Shown: positions 45,000-54,955, numbered from the stretch's first letter. The stretch: DNA of 64,000 bases from Salipiger bermudensis HTCC2601 (GCF_000153725.1 NZ_DS022276.1:3515359-3579358); one strand, 5' to 3'. Notes: a model not told the origin generated them from the letters alone. Program-made: numbers and translations.

Positions 45000-45437
45000 A
45001 ATGCTGTGCCTGAAATCACCCTCAACGTTGGGAACCTCAGGCCGATTTGGCTCACTCCATTCTGTCCTAAGCTGATAACGCTAGACTAGGCGCTGGGTTC
45101 CATCGAACCAAGCGCAGGGGGCGTTTTTTCTGCAGGAGCGAAGCGCAGTCGCGGTTTGCCCGGTTTTTGCGCACAAAAAGCCGCTTGATGCGCTCCGGCT
45201 GGGCGGCATTGATTCAATTTCGACGCGATTACTGCATTTTCTCGCGGTCGCAGGCGCAGCGCCCCGCAACAGATTGAAAAAACGGGCCTTTGCCGATCGC
45301 CAATAAAATCAGGCAATTCTCTGCCGGAACTTTTCTTCCCGGATGACGTTAGTTGGTCGTAACATCAAAAGGGCATAGGCTCTTACGCAATTGCCGCGAT
45401 GCGGCGACAGCGATCAGCGACACAAGGAGATACCGAC
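45000..45437. other. Divergent promoter region of the osmolyte operon and galU
   Basis: A 438-base gap between two divergent genes with no convincing gene. It is less GC-rich than its flanks and should hold the promoters of both the gpsA-HAD-ggpS operon and galU, possibly with osmotic control. I could not pick out a firm operator or promoter. Confidence 0.55.
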
Positions 45438-46349
45438 GTGACCAACACCAGCCCGACTGCCCGCCAGAAAGTGCGCACCGCGATCTTCCCGGTGGCAGGG
45501 CTCGGAACGCGGTTCCTTCCGGCGACCAAGGCCACGCCCAAGGAGCTTCTGCCCGTGCTCGACCGTCCTCTTCTTCAGTTTGCCATGGACGAAGCCCGGG
45601 CTGCGGGCATCGAGCGCATGGTTTTCGTGTCGCACCCCTCCAAGGGCGCGATCGAGCGCTACGTCCATCAGGACGAGAAGCTCTGCAAGCAGCTGCGCGA
45701 GAAGGGCAAGCACGGCATCGCCGACGCGCTCGACGAGAATGCCATCGATCCCGAAGAGGAACAGGCGCATTTCGTGATGCAGCCCGAGCCCCTCGGTCTG
45801 GGCCACGCGGTGCTTTGCGCCGTCGACGAGTGCCTGCCGGGACCGGTTGCCGTCATCCTGCCCGATGACCTGATCATGGGCCAGAAAGGCTGTCTCAGCG
45901 AGATGATCGAAGCCTACGAGACGGGTGCCGCGGGCCACATGGTGGCGACGATGGAGGTCGCCCGTGACGAGGTGAAAGCCTATGGCGTGCTCGACCCGAA
46001 GGGCACTCCGGTTGGCCAGATGGTGCCGGCCTCCGGCATGGTCGAAAAGCCCGAGCCGGAAGAGGCCCCTTCGCTGCACGCGGTGGTTGGCCGCTACGTG
46101 CTCGACGCCTCGATCTTTGATGACCTGCGCAACCAGAAGCCGGGCCTTGGCGGCGAGATCCAGCTCACCGACGCCATCGCCAAGGGTGTCGAGCGTGTGG
46201 GGCTGTCGGGCTTCCGGTTCAGCGGCCAGCGTTTCGACTGTGGCTCGAAGGCGGGCATGCTGCGCGCCACGCTGGCCTATGCGGGTCAGAACGAGGAGTT
46301 TCATCCGGTGCTGGAAGAGCACGGCAGCATGCAACTCGCAGCCGAGTAA
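45438..46349 (+). CDS. galU: UTP-glucose-1-phosphate uridylyltransferase
   Basis: A 303-residue nucleotidyltransferase that makes UDP-glucose. The N-terminal motif is AIFPVAGLGTRFLPATKATPKELLP, followed by ILPDDLIMG near 145 and the substrate Lys region SGFRFSGQRFDCGSKAGML near 250. The start is GTG at 45438, seven bases after AAGGAGA; no better ATG exists. It is divergent from the ggpS operon, and its product might serve as donor there, although known GgpS enzymes mostly use ADP-glucose. A terminator follows. Confidence 0.96.
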   Translation: MTNTSPTARQKVRTAIFPVAGLGTRFLPATKATPKELLPVLDRPLLQFAMDEARAAGIERMVFVSHPSKGAIERYVHQDEKLCKQLREKGKHGIADALDENAIDPEEEQAHFVMQPEPLGLGHAVLCAVDECLPGPVAVILPDDLIMGQKGCLSEMIEAYETGAAGHMVATMEVARDEVKAYGVLDPKGTPVGQMVPASGMVEKPEPEEAPSLHAVVGRYVLDASIFDDLRNQKPGLGGEIQLTDAIAKGVERVGLSGFRFSGQRFDCGSKAGMLRATLAYAGQNEEFHPVLEEHGSMQLAAE

Positions 46350-46379
46350 GCCTTCCTATCAGAAGGTTGGAGACAAGAA

Positions 46380-46410
46380 AGCCCCCGCGCGAGCCTATCG
46401 CGCGGGGGCT
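46380..46410. terminator. Terminator hairpin shared by galU and the PAS_5 gene
   Basis: A perfect 13-bp stem, AGCCCCCGCGCGA / TCGCGCGGGGGCT, with a 5-base loop, between two convergent genes. Only short T-runs flank it, but its stability and position support a two-way terminator. Confidence 0.8.
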
Positions 46411-46486
46411 CTTACTTTGCGTGATCAGCTTTGATCAGAACATCAAGTTCGCCGGTTAAAAAGCTATCTTTGCTTGAATAAATCCC

Positions 46487-47194
46487 TCAATCATTCGACA
46501 CGATCAGGCGCAGATAGGGCGGCCTCTTGGCGTCTGACGACGGCGTCGCCTCGAAAGGTGCGGCCTCTTCGGCGAGGCCCGGGACCGGTGGCGTTTCAGG
46601 CGCGGTCCGGGTGGGCGCGGTCTCTGCATCAGGCGTAGTCCGGGTCAGGGTCGCCGCCTGCACCGAGACGCTTTCGATGTTGAACCGGCGCGGAGTGCGG
46701 CCGATCCGACCCGTGGTGACCAGAGCGCCGATCATCCGCGTCATGTCGCCCATGTCAGAGCGCAGGGGAAGAAGCAGAAGATCGCCCTGCAAGCCATTGC
46801 GTCCAAACCCTTCTTCGCCCGTGAGGCGGATCTTGACCATGACACCTTCGGCAAACACCCGGGTCACCGCATCGGCCAGCACATCGCGTGCGGCGGGGGT
46901 GAACAGGGTCGACAGAGGCATGCCGGAGGTCTCCATCCCCATCAGGTCGTTAAGATGGGCCCCAGCGACCCGCAGCTTTGCGAGCCCTGGCGCGATCCGT
47001 TCGGCAAGAAAGGCATATTCGAGCGCGTTTTCGATGCTGCGCGGGTCGATCTCGCTGCGTAGGGGAACTTCGCCCCGCGTGGTTGCGAGGTCGTGCCAAT
47101 AGCTCTCCACAACCCGCAGAGGCTCCAGCCTTTTTTCTCTTTCACGATCGGTCATCGAGACGATGCCCCTGCCTTTGCCGCCATTGCCGAACAT
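46487..47194 (-). CDS. PAS_5 domain protein
   Basis: A 235-residue protein. Residues 20-165 match the PAS_5 domain common in alphaproteobacteria: LRVVESYWHDLATTRGEVPLR, ENALEYAFLAERIAPGLAKL, and AGAHLNDLMGMETSGMPLSTL. The C-terminal 60 residues are Pro/Thr/Ala rich and look disordered, ending KRPPYLRLIVSND. No output domain is attached. The function is unknown. The start ATG at 47194 follows GGAAGGAGCC; an earlier ATG at 47227 lacks a site. Confidence 0.8.
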   Translation of the reverse strand: MFGNGGKGRGIVSMTDREREKRLEPLRVVESYWHDLATTRGEVPLRSEIDPRSIENALEYAFLAERIAPGLAKLRVAGAHLNDLMGMETSGMPLSTLFTPAARDVLADAVTRVFAEGVMVKIRLTGEEGFGRNGLQGDLLLLPLRSDMGDMTRMIGALVTTGRIGRTPRRFNIESVSVQAATLTRTTPDAETAPTRTAPETPPVPGLAEEAAPFEATPSSDAKRPPYLRLIVSND

Positions 47195-47438
47195 GTTTCG
47201 GGCTCCTTCCAGTCCAGTCGCCAGCAACGTCGGAGCCCCCGTTCCATGTTGCCGGCCATTTGTGTCATCTTGAGTCTCAACTTATCTCAAATCGGGCAGA
47301 TTTCCGCCCCAATTCTGGCTGAAAGGTTAACGCTTTGGCCCTCAACGCACCGCTTGCCATGCCCGGACTCAGAGGGTAGGCCGATGAAACCCCGCAATTT
47401 CCCTGCGGGCAACCCGGCCTTAACATGGAGCGGCGAGA

Positions 47439-48329
47439 ATGCGGCAATCGATGACCGGCTTTGCCTCCCGCAGCGGCGAACTCGACGGGCTCCGCTGGGG
47501 CTGGGAGTTGCGTGGCGTCAACGGCAAGGGTCTCGAGCTGCGGCTTCGACTGCCCGACTGGATCGAGGGGCTCGAGCCGCTGGTCCGCAAGGCCGCGCAG
47601 GCGAAGCTCGCGCGTGGCAATGTGCAGATCTCGCTCCGCGTCATCGGTGGCAGCGACGAAGAGGCGGCCGAGCTTGACGAGGCGGCGCTGGCGCGGGTGC
47701 TCGACGCCATCGCGCGCATCGAGGATGCCGCCGGCGGGCGTGATCTGCCGCTCGAGCGCTCCAGCGCCGCGCAGATCATAGCCCTCCGCGGCGTCATGGC
47801 GACCGGCCAGAGCCAGCGCGACATTCCGGCACTGCGTGCGGCGCTGATGACGGAATTCGACGCTGCTCTGGCGGAGTTTGCCGAGATGCGCAGTCGCGAG
47901 GGACAGGCCCTGATGGCCGTCCTGAGCGGCCAGCTCGACGAAATCGAGACGCTGGTTGCGCAGGCCGCCGATGCGGTCGAGAGCCGCCGGGACGAGCAGG
48001 CCGAGAAGCTGCGCGCGGCGCTGGCGCGCGTCATGGAGGCCACCGAGGGTGCCGACGAGGCCCGCGTGGCGCAGGAGCTCGCGCTGATCGCCGTCAAATC
48101 CGATATCACCGAAGAGCTCGACCGGCTGAGCGCGCATGTTGCCGCGGCGCGGGCTCTGCTGCAGGACGAGGGCGCCGTTGGGCGCAAGCTCGACTTCCTG
48201 ATGCAGGAATTCAATCGCGAGGCCAACACGCTCTGCTCGAAATCCGGATCTTCTGCGTTGACCCAGATCGGTCTGACGCTCAAGACGGTGATCGACCAGA
48301 TGCGCGAGCAGGTCCAGAACGTGGAGTGA
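47439..48329 (+). CDS. yicC: YicC family protein (putative endoribonuclease)
   Basis: A 296-residue protein with the YicC N-terminal domain ([37 protein letters not shown]) and the C-terminal DUF1732 domain ([41 protein letters not shown]). E. coli YicC is a hexameric RNase linked to sRNA turnover. The gene begins an operon with gmk and a gamma carbonic anhydrase; gmk starts 4 bases after its stop codon. Confidence 0.93.
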   Translation: MRQSMTGFASRSGELDGLRWGWELRGVNGKGLELRLRLPDWIEGLEPLVRKAAQAKLARGNVQISLRVIGGSDEEAAELDEAALARVLDAIARIEDAAGGRDLPLERSSAAQIIALRGVMATGQSQRDIPALRAALMTEFDAALAEFAEMRSREGQALMAVLSGQLDEIETLVAQAADAVESRRDEQAEKLRAALARVMEATEGADEARVAQELALIAVKSDITEELDRLSAHVAAARALLQDEGAVGRKLDFLMQEFNREANTLCSKSGSSALTQIGLTLKTVIDQMREQVQNVE

Positions 48330-48333
48330 TCCG

Positions 48334-48971
48334 ATGAACCGAAGAGGTCTTCTCATCATCCTGTCCTCGCCCTCGGGCGCGGGCAAATCGACACTGGCCA
48401 AGCGGCTGCGGGAATGGGATCCGTCAGTGATCTTCTCGGTCTCGGCGACCACCCGGGCGCCGCGCACCGGCGAGGTCGATGGCGAGGATTACCATTTCAT
48501 GACCGAGGCGGCGTTCAAGAAGGCCGTCGCCAATGGCGAGATGCTCGAGCACGCGCATGTGTTCGGCAATTTCTACGGCTCGCCCAAGGGCCCGGTGCGC
48601 GATGCCATCATTGACGGCAAGGACGTGCTCTTCGACATCGACTGGCAGGGCGCCCAGCAGATGACCAACTCCGAGCTGGCGCTGCACACGCTGTCGATCT
48701 TCCTGCTGCCGCCCTCGATCGCCGAGCTCAAGCGTCGGCTTGAATCGCGCGGGCAGGACGGGCCGGAGGTCATCGACCGGCGGATGCAGAAGAGCTGGGA
48801 CGAGATCTCGCACTGGGGCTCGTATGATTTCGTGCTGGTGAACGAGGATCTCGACGCCACGGAGGCGCGGCTCAAGAGCATTGTCACCGCCGCACGCCTG
48901 CGACGCACCCAGCAGCCGCACCTGCTTGATCACGTGCGCAAGCTTCAGGCGGAATTCGAGGAGGGAGAGGA

Positions 48972-48975
<4 letters not shown>
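48334..48975 (+). CDS. gmk: Guanylate kinase
   Basis: A 213-residue P-loop kinase that phosphorylates GMP to GDP. The ATP loop is [16 protein letters not shown] (8-23). The GMP-binding region has [21 protein letters not shown] near 37 and FYGSPKGPV near 83. [10 protein letters not shown] and the lid [17 protein letters not shown] are present. Length and motifs are normal. It lies between yicC and a gamma carbonic anhydrase gene, with a 4-base overlap with the latter. Confidence 0.97.
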
Positions 48976-49493
<518 letters not shown>

Positions 49494-49514
49494 CGCGTCA
49501 GACCCTGTTTCCGC

Positions 49515-50027
49515 TCAAGAGGCGTGCTCGAGCGCGTATTCGACCTTGGACTGCACCACCGGCGCCATCTGACGGGTCAGCATGACGGTCGGGATGTTGC
49601 GCAGCGCCGGCTTGCGGTTCGGGGCCCGCTTGCGCTCGCGCAGATAAGAGAGGATCTGCCGCGCATGGTCGCGGTTGCGTGCGACCAGGTCATGGCCGTC
49701 GATGCTCCACTTCCAGTAGGCGTCCTCCGGCCACGAGATCGTCGCGGCTTCCAACGTCTTGCAAGTGGCACACTCTACCATCCCGCGATGATTGAGGCGA
49801 TAGCCGGGCCCTTCCGCGCCGTCCTGATGAAACGTCGGTTTCTTGGCCTCGGGTTGTGTCCAGCCAAACTGTTCCGGGTACAATTCTTCAACCACGACAC
49901 GCCCCCAAAGGTGCGCGTTTTCAGGCACTTCGGAGTAACGGATCACACAAGTAAAACGGAACGGCTCGTGGAACTGAGCGACCTGCCCACAATGCGGGCA
50001 GTGAATGTCGATCGGATCGTTCTGCAT
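49515..50027 (-). CDS. Zinc-ribbon protein of unknown function
   Basis: A 170-residue cytoplasmic protein. It has two CxxC pairs: CPHCGQ near residue 9 and CATCKT near 88, so a split zinc ribbon is likely. The C-terminal part is basic (LRERKRAPNRKPALRN) and could touch nucleic acid. The rest, with WPEDAYWKWSIDGHDLVARN, is not recognised. The start at 50027 gives the zinc motif at the N-terminus. It is convergent with the carbonic anhydrase gene. Confidence 0.7.
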   Translation of the reverse strand: MQNDPIDIHCPHCGQVAQFHEPFRFTCVIRYSEVPENAHLWGRVVVEELYPEQFGWTQPEAKKPTFHQDGAEGPGYRLNHRGMVECATCKTLEAATISWPEDAYWKWSIDGHDLVARNRDHARQILSYLRERKRAPNRKPALRNIPTVMLTRQMAPVVQSKVEYALEHAS

Positions 50028-50391
50028 GGCACGAGTTCCTGTGGTTGTAAGCGCCCCCACCTACACAGCCATAAAAGGACAAAACCAAGGCGAACGCAAT
50101 CGATTATCGCAAAAGTATACACCCATAGGTGGTATATTGCCGATCGCCGTACCGAAACTCCGCCACATTCTGCTATTTGAAGGCGTCATTCGGACCGGAA
50201 TGATATGAATTCCAATGCCTTAGAGGCGTTCACTTTGATGCCGCATTGCGGCACGCGCGGGTCCGGCACGCGGCAACCTGCGCGGGAGTACGCGCGCCGG
50301 TCGGTTCTTGCCCCCGTTGCCGTCGCGTGCAACACCGCAGAAAAGACAGCTCATCGCGGCTCGGCAGGCGATGTCGCAGGGAAGGATCCGG
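50028..50391. other. Intergenic region between the zinc-ribbon gene and phoR
   Basis: A 364-base divergent gap with a lower-GC patch around 50080-50210. It should contain both promoters. The imperfect dyad ATACACC-CATA-GGTGGTAT (near 50117-50135) is visible. I saw no Pho box of the kind found upstream of pstS, and no gene. Confidence 0.4.
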
Positions 50392-51432
50392 ATGCAGACC
50401 GATTCGAGACATGTCGTCGCCGCAGTTCCGCTTCCGGCGATCCTGATCCGCTGGGATGAGCGCGTCGAGGCCGCCAATGCCGAGGCAAAGGCGCTTCTGG
50501 GCGAGGGGCTCGAGGGGCGGCACTTCATTACCGCGCTCCGGCAGCCGTCGCTGCTCGACGCCATCGAGGGCACGTTCCGTGACGCCGCGCCTCGGCTGAC
50601 CCGCTACCTCGCCAGCGACGGCCGGCAGGATACCACCTACGAGGTGTCGGTCCGCCCCTTGCCGCTCGAAGGCAAGCCGGGTGTGCTGCTGACCTTCACC
50701 GACATCACCCATCTCGAGCAGGCCGGCCAAATGAGGCGGGATTTCGTCGCCAATGTCAGCCATGAGCTGCGCACGCCGCTGACCGCGCTTCTGGGATTCA
50801 TCGAGACGCTGCGCGGGCCCGCGCGCGAGGACGCCGCGGCGCGCGACCGGTTTCTCGGCATCATGGAGGACGAGGCCGGGCGCATGGAGCGGTTGGTCGG
50901 CGATCTGCTGTCGCTGAGCCGGGTCGAGGCGGAAGAGCGTGTGCGCCCGACCGAGCCGGTCGATCTGGCCGGGCTCGTGCGCTCGGCGATCCGCGGGCTC
51001 GCACCTCTGGCCGAAGATGCTGGTGTCACGCTCGAGACCGACGCCCCCGAGGCGGTGCTCGAGGTGCCCGGCGACGCCGACCAGCTTCGGCAGGTGGTGG
51101 TGAACCTGATCGAGAACGGCGTGAAATATTCCGGCCGTGGCGCCGAGGTCCGGGTCCACCTGGCCGAGCCGGCCTACCAGCCGCGGCTGCGCGGGCAGGG
51201 CGTGGAGCTGGCGGTGACCGACACCGGGCCGGGCATCAACCCGATCCACATTCCCCGCCTCACCGAGCGCTTCTACCGGGTCGACAGCCACCGCGCGCGC
51301 GAGATGGGCGGCACCGGGCTCGGCCTCGCCATCGTCAAGCACATCATCAACCGACACCGCGGACGGCTCAAGATCGAGAGCGCTCCGGGCAAGGGCACCA
51401 CCTTCCGCGTGCTGCTACCCCGAGAGGTGTAA
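50392..51432 (+). CDS. phoR: Phosphate regulon sensor histidine kinase PhoR
   Basis: A 346-residue kinase with an N-terminal PAS domain (about 12-110) and a HisKA-HATPase unit. The phosphorylated His is His124 in NVSHELRTPL. The N box is VVNLIENGVKYSG, G boxes DTGPGINPIHIPRL and GGTGLGLAIVKHIINRH. It has no membrane segment in this reading, as in some alphaproteobacterial PhoR proteins, so PstSCAB/PhoU may transmit the signal. The start ATG at 50392 follows GGAAGGATCC; an ATG at 50371 and a longer frame to 50308 are possible. Its partner PhoB is encoded at the end of the pst block. Confidence 0.93.
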   Translation: MQTDSRHVVAAVPLPAILIRWDERVEAANAEAKALLGEGLEGRHFITALRQPSLLDAIEGTFRDAAPRLTRYLASDGRQDTTYEVSVRPLPLEGKPGVLLTFTDITHLEQAGQMRRDFVANVSHELRTPLTALLGFIETLRGPAREDAAARDRFLGIMEDEAGRMERLVGDLLSLSRVEAEERVRPTEPVDLAGLVRSAIRGLAPLAEDAGVTLETDAPEAVLEVPGDADQLRQVVVNLIENGVKYSGRGAEVRVHLAEPAYQPRLRGQGVELAVTDTGPGINPIHIPRLTERFYRVDSHRAREMGGTGLGLAIVKHIINRHRGRLKIESAPGKGTTFRVLLPREV

Positions 51433-52128
51433 GCGCGCGCTTGCGCCCTCTGGGCGCTGGTGGTGCGCTTCGACTGCGGGCAGCTGCGCGACGACCTTTT
51501 CGACATCGAGAGGGCCGTCGATGTTTCGGCGCACCCAATCCTCGTGCGCGCCAACGACCACCAAGGGAAACCGCGGCAGGTCGAGAAGCGCCGCGATGCA
51601 GAAGCGATGGTTGCCCGAGCCTGTCTTCATCAGGTTGCCCTCGGAGTCGATCACTGCCGTGGATTCGTAGCCGCTCTTCGAGGCGTCGAAGCCATTTTCG
51701 CGAATGCTCTCGATCAGGCCAAGCACGTAGGTGTCGAGGAACTCCAGGATCTCGGTTTCGCTGTGTAGTCTGCGACGCTTGTAGTTGGTCGCGCCCTTGG
51801 ACCCGAGATCATCGGAGAGCTCGCGGAACCAGAGACTGGCGCGAAGATCGCTTCTGTGGGCCACGAGGTCCTCGAGAAGACGATACCGATGCGTGTCGGT
51901 TACGGCGGGCTTGCCGCCGAAGAACTGTATCGGAATTGTAAACGGCTCGGCCCGTTTGATCGCCGGTCGCACCAGGTCCACGGCGGGCCGGGGCAGAAAG
52001 CGGTGCAGTTTCCTGATCCGCGCTCTCCCGACAGGCCACTTCGTGCCGAATTGACGGGTGACCTTGCGAGGACTGATCCAGACCACCGCCCGCTCCCCGG
52101 CTTCGAGAACAAAATGTCTTTGTTTCAT
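51415..52128 (-). CDS. ParB-like fold protein of unknown function
   Basis: A 237-residue protein on the strand opposite the pho genes. The last half has TAVIDSEGNLMKTGSGNHRF followed by CIAALLDLPRFPLVVVG, which resembles the G-x-HR core of ParB/sulfiredoxin-like domains. The N-terminal part (WISPRKVTRQFGTKWPVG) is basic. I cannot name a function. Its 3' end overlaps phoR by 18 bases, and it separates phoR from pstS, which are adjacent in many alphaproteobacteria. Confidence 0.7.
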   Translation of the reverse strand: MKQRHFVLEAGERAVVWISPRKVTRQFGTKWPVGRARIRKLHRFLPRPAVDLVRPAIKRAEPFTIPIQFFGGKPAVTDTHRYRLLEDLVAHRSDLRASLWFRELSDDLGSKGATNYKRRRLHSETEILEFLDTYVLGLIESIRENGFDASKSGYESTAVIDSEGNLMKTGSGNHRFCIAALLDLPRFPLVVVGAHEDWVRRNIDGPLDVEKVVAQLPAVEAHHQRPEGASARLHLSG

Positions 52129-52250
52129 GCGCTTGCTTCATCCCAGATCAAACAACCGTGGCACGGGAGGGAACTTGGGCACCGCGCCGGTGCGATCACC
52201 GGCCGGCCGAATTCCACGGATCGCCGCTCGTGTATGCGATATTTCGCGCG

Positions 52251-52279
52251 CCGTCATCAAACTGTTACGTAAGCGTCAC
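52251..52279 (+). promoter_or_regulatory. Pho box (PhoB binding site) upstream of pstS
   Basis: Three 7-base direct repeats spaced by four A/T-leaning bases: CCGTCAT-CAAA-CTGTTAC-GTAA-GCGTCAC. The 11-base period and CTGTCAY-like sequence match the PhoB consensus. It lies 84 bases before the pstS start, with a plausible promoter gap, so phosphate starvation should induce the pst operon. Confidence 0.85.
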
Positions 52280-52362
52280 AAAAGCATCGCGCGGGACGCC
52301 TAGGGCTGCCCCCGAGGTTCCCCAGGGGAGGGGACCAGAACCAAAGTTACAGGAGCATGCAT

Positions 52363-53403
52363 ATGCAATCCGTCAAACTCGCCGCATCGGCTCTGGCCAT
52401 CGCCGCCGTCTCGGCTTCCGCCGCTGCCGCCCGTGACAACGTGCAGGTCGCCGGCTCGTCCACCGTTCTGCCCTACGCCTCGATCGTGGCAGAAGCCTTC
52501 GGCGAAAACTTCGACTTCCCGACCCCGGTTGTGGAATCGGGCGGTTCCTCGGCTGGCCTCAAGCGCTTCTGTGAAGGCGTCGGCGAGAACACCATCGACA
52601 TCGCCAACGCATCGCGCGCCATCCGCGCAGGCGAAGTCGAAACCTGTGCCGCCAACGGCGTGACCGACATCATCGAAGTCCGCATCGGCTATGACGGCAT
52701 CGTGTTTGCCTCGCAGCAGACCGGCCCCGAGTTCACCGCGTTCGAGCCGTCGGATCTCTACAACGCGCTGGCCGAGCAGGTGCTGGTCGACGGCGAGCTG
52801 GTCGCCAACCCGCACACCACCTGGGCCGACTTCAACGGCGACCTGCCGGACGTCGAAATCGCCGCCTTCATCCCGGGCACCAAGCACGGCACCCGCGAAG
52901 TCTTTGAAGAGAAGGTCCTGCTGCAGGGCTGCGAAGACACCGGCGCGATGGAAGCGATGGTCGCGGGCGGCATGTCGGAAGACGACGCCGAGGACGCCTG
53001 CATGGCGGTCCGCACCGACGGCAAGTCCGTCGACATCGACGGCGATTACACCGAGACCCTCGCCCGCATCGACAGCAACCCGAACGGCATCGGCGTCTTC
53101 GGCCTGGCGTTCTACGAGAACAACACCGACAAGCTGAAGGTCGCGACCATGTCCGGCGTCCAGCCGACCACCGAGACCATCGCCGAAGGCGAGTACCCGG
53201 TGTCGCGTCCGCTGTTCTTCTACGTGAAGAAAGCCCACATCGGCGTGATCCCCGGCCTCAAGGAATACGCCGAGTTCTTCGTCGCCAACGAGATCGCAGG
53301 CCCGAACGGCCCGCTCGCCAACTACGGCCTCGTTTCCGACCCGGAGCTCGCCGACACCCAGTCCAAGGTTTCCAACGAAGAGACCATGGGCTCGAACATG
53401 TAA
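52363..53403 (+). CDS. pstS: Phosphate ABC transporter substrate-binding protein PstS
   Basis: A 346-residue periplasmic protein. The signal peptide is residues 1-24 (MQSVKLAASALAIAAVSASA). The mature part begins DNVQVAGSSTVLPYASIVAE, with the phosphate-site SGGSSAGLKRFC and DIANASRAI. It delivers phosphate to PstCA. The start at 52363 lies seven bases after AGGAG; the ATG at 52357 is too close to that site. It follows the Pho box and is followed by a hairpin before pstC. Confidence 0.95.
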   Translation: MQSVKLAASALAIAAVSASAAAARDNVQVAGSSTVLPYASIVAEAFGENFDFPTPVVESGGSSAGLKRFCEGVGENTIDIANASRAIRAGEVETCAANGVTDIIEVRIGYDGIVFASQQTGPEFTAFEPSDLYNALAEQVLVDGELVANPHTTWADFNGDLPDVEIAAFIPGTKHGTREVFEEKVLLQGCEDTGAMEAMVAGGMSEDDAEDACMAVRTDGKSVDIDGDYTETLARIDSNPNGIGVFGLAFYENNTDKLKVATMSGVQPTTETIAEGEYPVSRPLFFYVKKAHIGVIPGLKEYAEFFVANEIAGPNGPLANYGLVSDPELADTQSKVSNEETMGSNM

Positions 53404-53424
53404 TCGGATATTTCCCGATTGCTT

Positions 53425-53453
53425 CGGGGCGGTGCCGTTTGCGCGCCGCCCCG
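53425..53453 (+). terminator. Hairpin between pstS and pstC
   Basis: CGGGGCGG and CCGCCCCG form an 8-bp stem, followed by TCTTCTCTT. It probably stops part of the transcripts and protects the pstS message, giving more binding protein than permease. Confidence 0.6.
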
Positions 53454-53500
53454 TCTTCTCTTAGGCCATTTGCAAATTCGAAACGACCTCTGGGGGCGAC

Positions 53501-54955
53501 ATGCCGGTACTCTGGCTCTTTCTGATCGTGCTCGCGCTCGCGGCCATCGGCTTCATCGCCGGCCGCATGCGCGTGACCTCTGCCGGCGGTAAGCGCCCGC
53601 ATTCCCTTCCGAACTACTACGGCTGGAACGTCGCCATGAAGGTGATGGTCCCGGCCTACCTTGCGCTGGTTGTCTGGCTGCTGGCGCAACCTTTCCTGGT
53701 CAACAGCCAGGTCGTCGGCATGCTCGGCGACCGCGCCGTGCCCGAGGGCTCGACCATCGGGCTGGTGATGTCCGATGTACGCCGTGTCGCCGACGGGCTC
53801 GACGCGACGGTGGCGCAAGGCCTCATGACCAGCGAGGAGGCGAACTCGATCCGCACCGAGTTCACCGACGTGCGGGACCGCCTCGGCGAGGCCGGCGTGG
53901 CCTTGGGCTCGAACGTGAGCTCCGAGGTGCTGAGTGCCGCGCAGACCTACCGGACGCTCAACGCGACCGGCAATTTCTGGATGAGCACCGTCGTGATCCT
54001 GCTGGCCGTCGGAGGCCTTGCGTGGGGCATCACGCAGTCGCATGGCAGCTTCCGCGCCCGCAACTCCGTCGAAACCGGCGTCCGCATCATCCTGCTCTCG
54101 GCGGCGATGCTGGCGATCCTGACCACCATCGGTATCGTGCTCTCGCTGGTCGGCAACACCTGGCATTTCTTCCAGATCTATCCGGCCTCGAAGTTCTTCG
54201 GCTCGTTCACCTGGTCGCCCTCGTTCGGGGGCGGGTCCGAGCTTGGCATCTGGCCGCTGCTCTGGGGCACGCTCTACATCTCGATCATCGCCCTGATCGT
54301 CGCAGTGCCGATCGGCCTCTTCGCTGCGGTTTACCTGTCGGAATATGCCGGTCCGCGGATGCGCGCCTGGGCCAAGCCGCTGCTCGAGGTGCTCGCAGGC
54401 ATCCCGACCATCGTCTACGGTCTGTTTGCGCTGCTCACCGTCGGCCCGCTGCTGCTCAGCGTGTTCGGCCGCGACGGGCTGGGCTGGATGCAGGCCGGCA
54501 CCGCGGTGATGACCGCCGGTCTGGTGATGGGCATCATGCTGATCCCCTTCGTCAGCTCGCTGTCGGACGACATCATCAACTCGGTGCCGCAGTCGCTGCG
54601 TGACGGCTCCTACGGGCTGGGCGCGACGCAATCCGAGACCATCAAGCAGGTGATCCTGCCGGCAGCGCTGCCGGGCATCGTCGGCGCCGTGCTGCTGGCC
54701 GCCTCGCGCGCCATCGGCGAGACCATGATCGTGGTCTTCGGGGCAGGGGCCGCGGCGCGGCTCTCGCTCAACCCGTTCGACGCCATGACCACCGTCACCG
54801 CCAAGATCGTCAGCCAGCTGACCGGCGATGCCGACTTCGCCTCGCCCGAGGCGCTGGTGGCCTTCGCCCTTGGCATGACGCTCTTCATCATCACGCTGGG
54901 GCTGAACGTCTTCGCCCTCTACATCGTGCGCAAATACCGGGAGCAGTACGAATGA
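53501..54955 (+). CDS. pstC: Phosphate ABC transporter permease PstC
   Basis: A 484-residue inner-membrane permease, longer than E. coli PstC because of an N-terminal part with two further helices and a periplasmic segment (about 75-150) between them. The core has SIIALIVAVPIGLFAAVYLSE, FVSSLSDDIINSVPQSLRDG and the EAA loop GLGATQSETIKQVILPAALPG near 370. It pairs with PstA, whose gene starts with an ATGA overlap. This long form is common in alphaproteobacteria. Confidence 0.94.
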   Translation: MPVLWLFLIVLALAAIGFIAGRMRVTSAGGKRPHSLPNYYGWNVAMKVMVPAYLALVVWLLAQPFLVNSQVVGMLGDRAVPEGSTIGLVMSDVRRVADGLDATVAQGLMTSEEANSIRTEFTDVRDRLGEAGVALGSNVSSEVLSAAQTYRTLNATGNFWMSTVVILLAVGGLAWGITQSHGSFRARNSVETGVRIILLSAAMLAILTTIGIVLSLVGNTWHFFQIYPASKFFGSFTWSPSFGGGSELGIWPLLWGTLYISIIALIVAVPIGLFAAVYLSEYAGPRMRAWAKPLLEVLAGIPTIVYGLFALLTVGPLLLSVFGRDGLGWMQAGTAVMTAGLVMGIMLIPFVSSLSDDIINSVPQSLRDGSYGLGATQSETIKQVILPAALPGIVGAVLLAASRAIGETMIVVFGAGAAARLSLNPFDAMTTVTAKIVSQLTGDADFASPEALVAFALGMTLFIITLGLNVFALYIVRKYREQYE

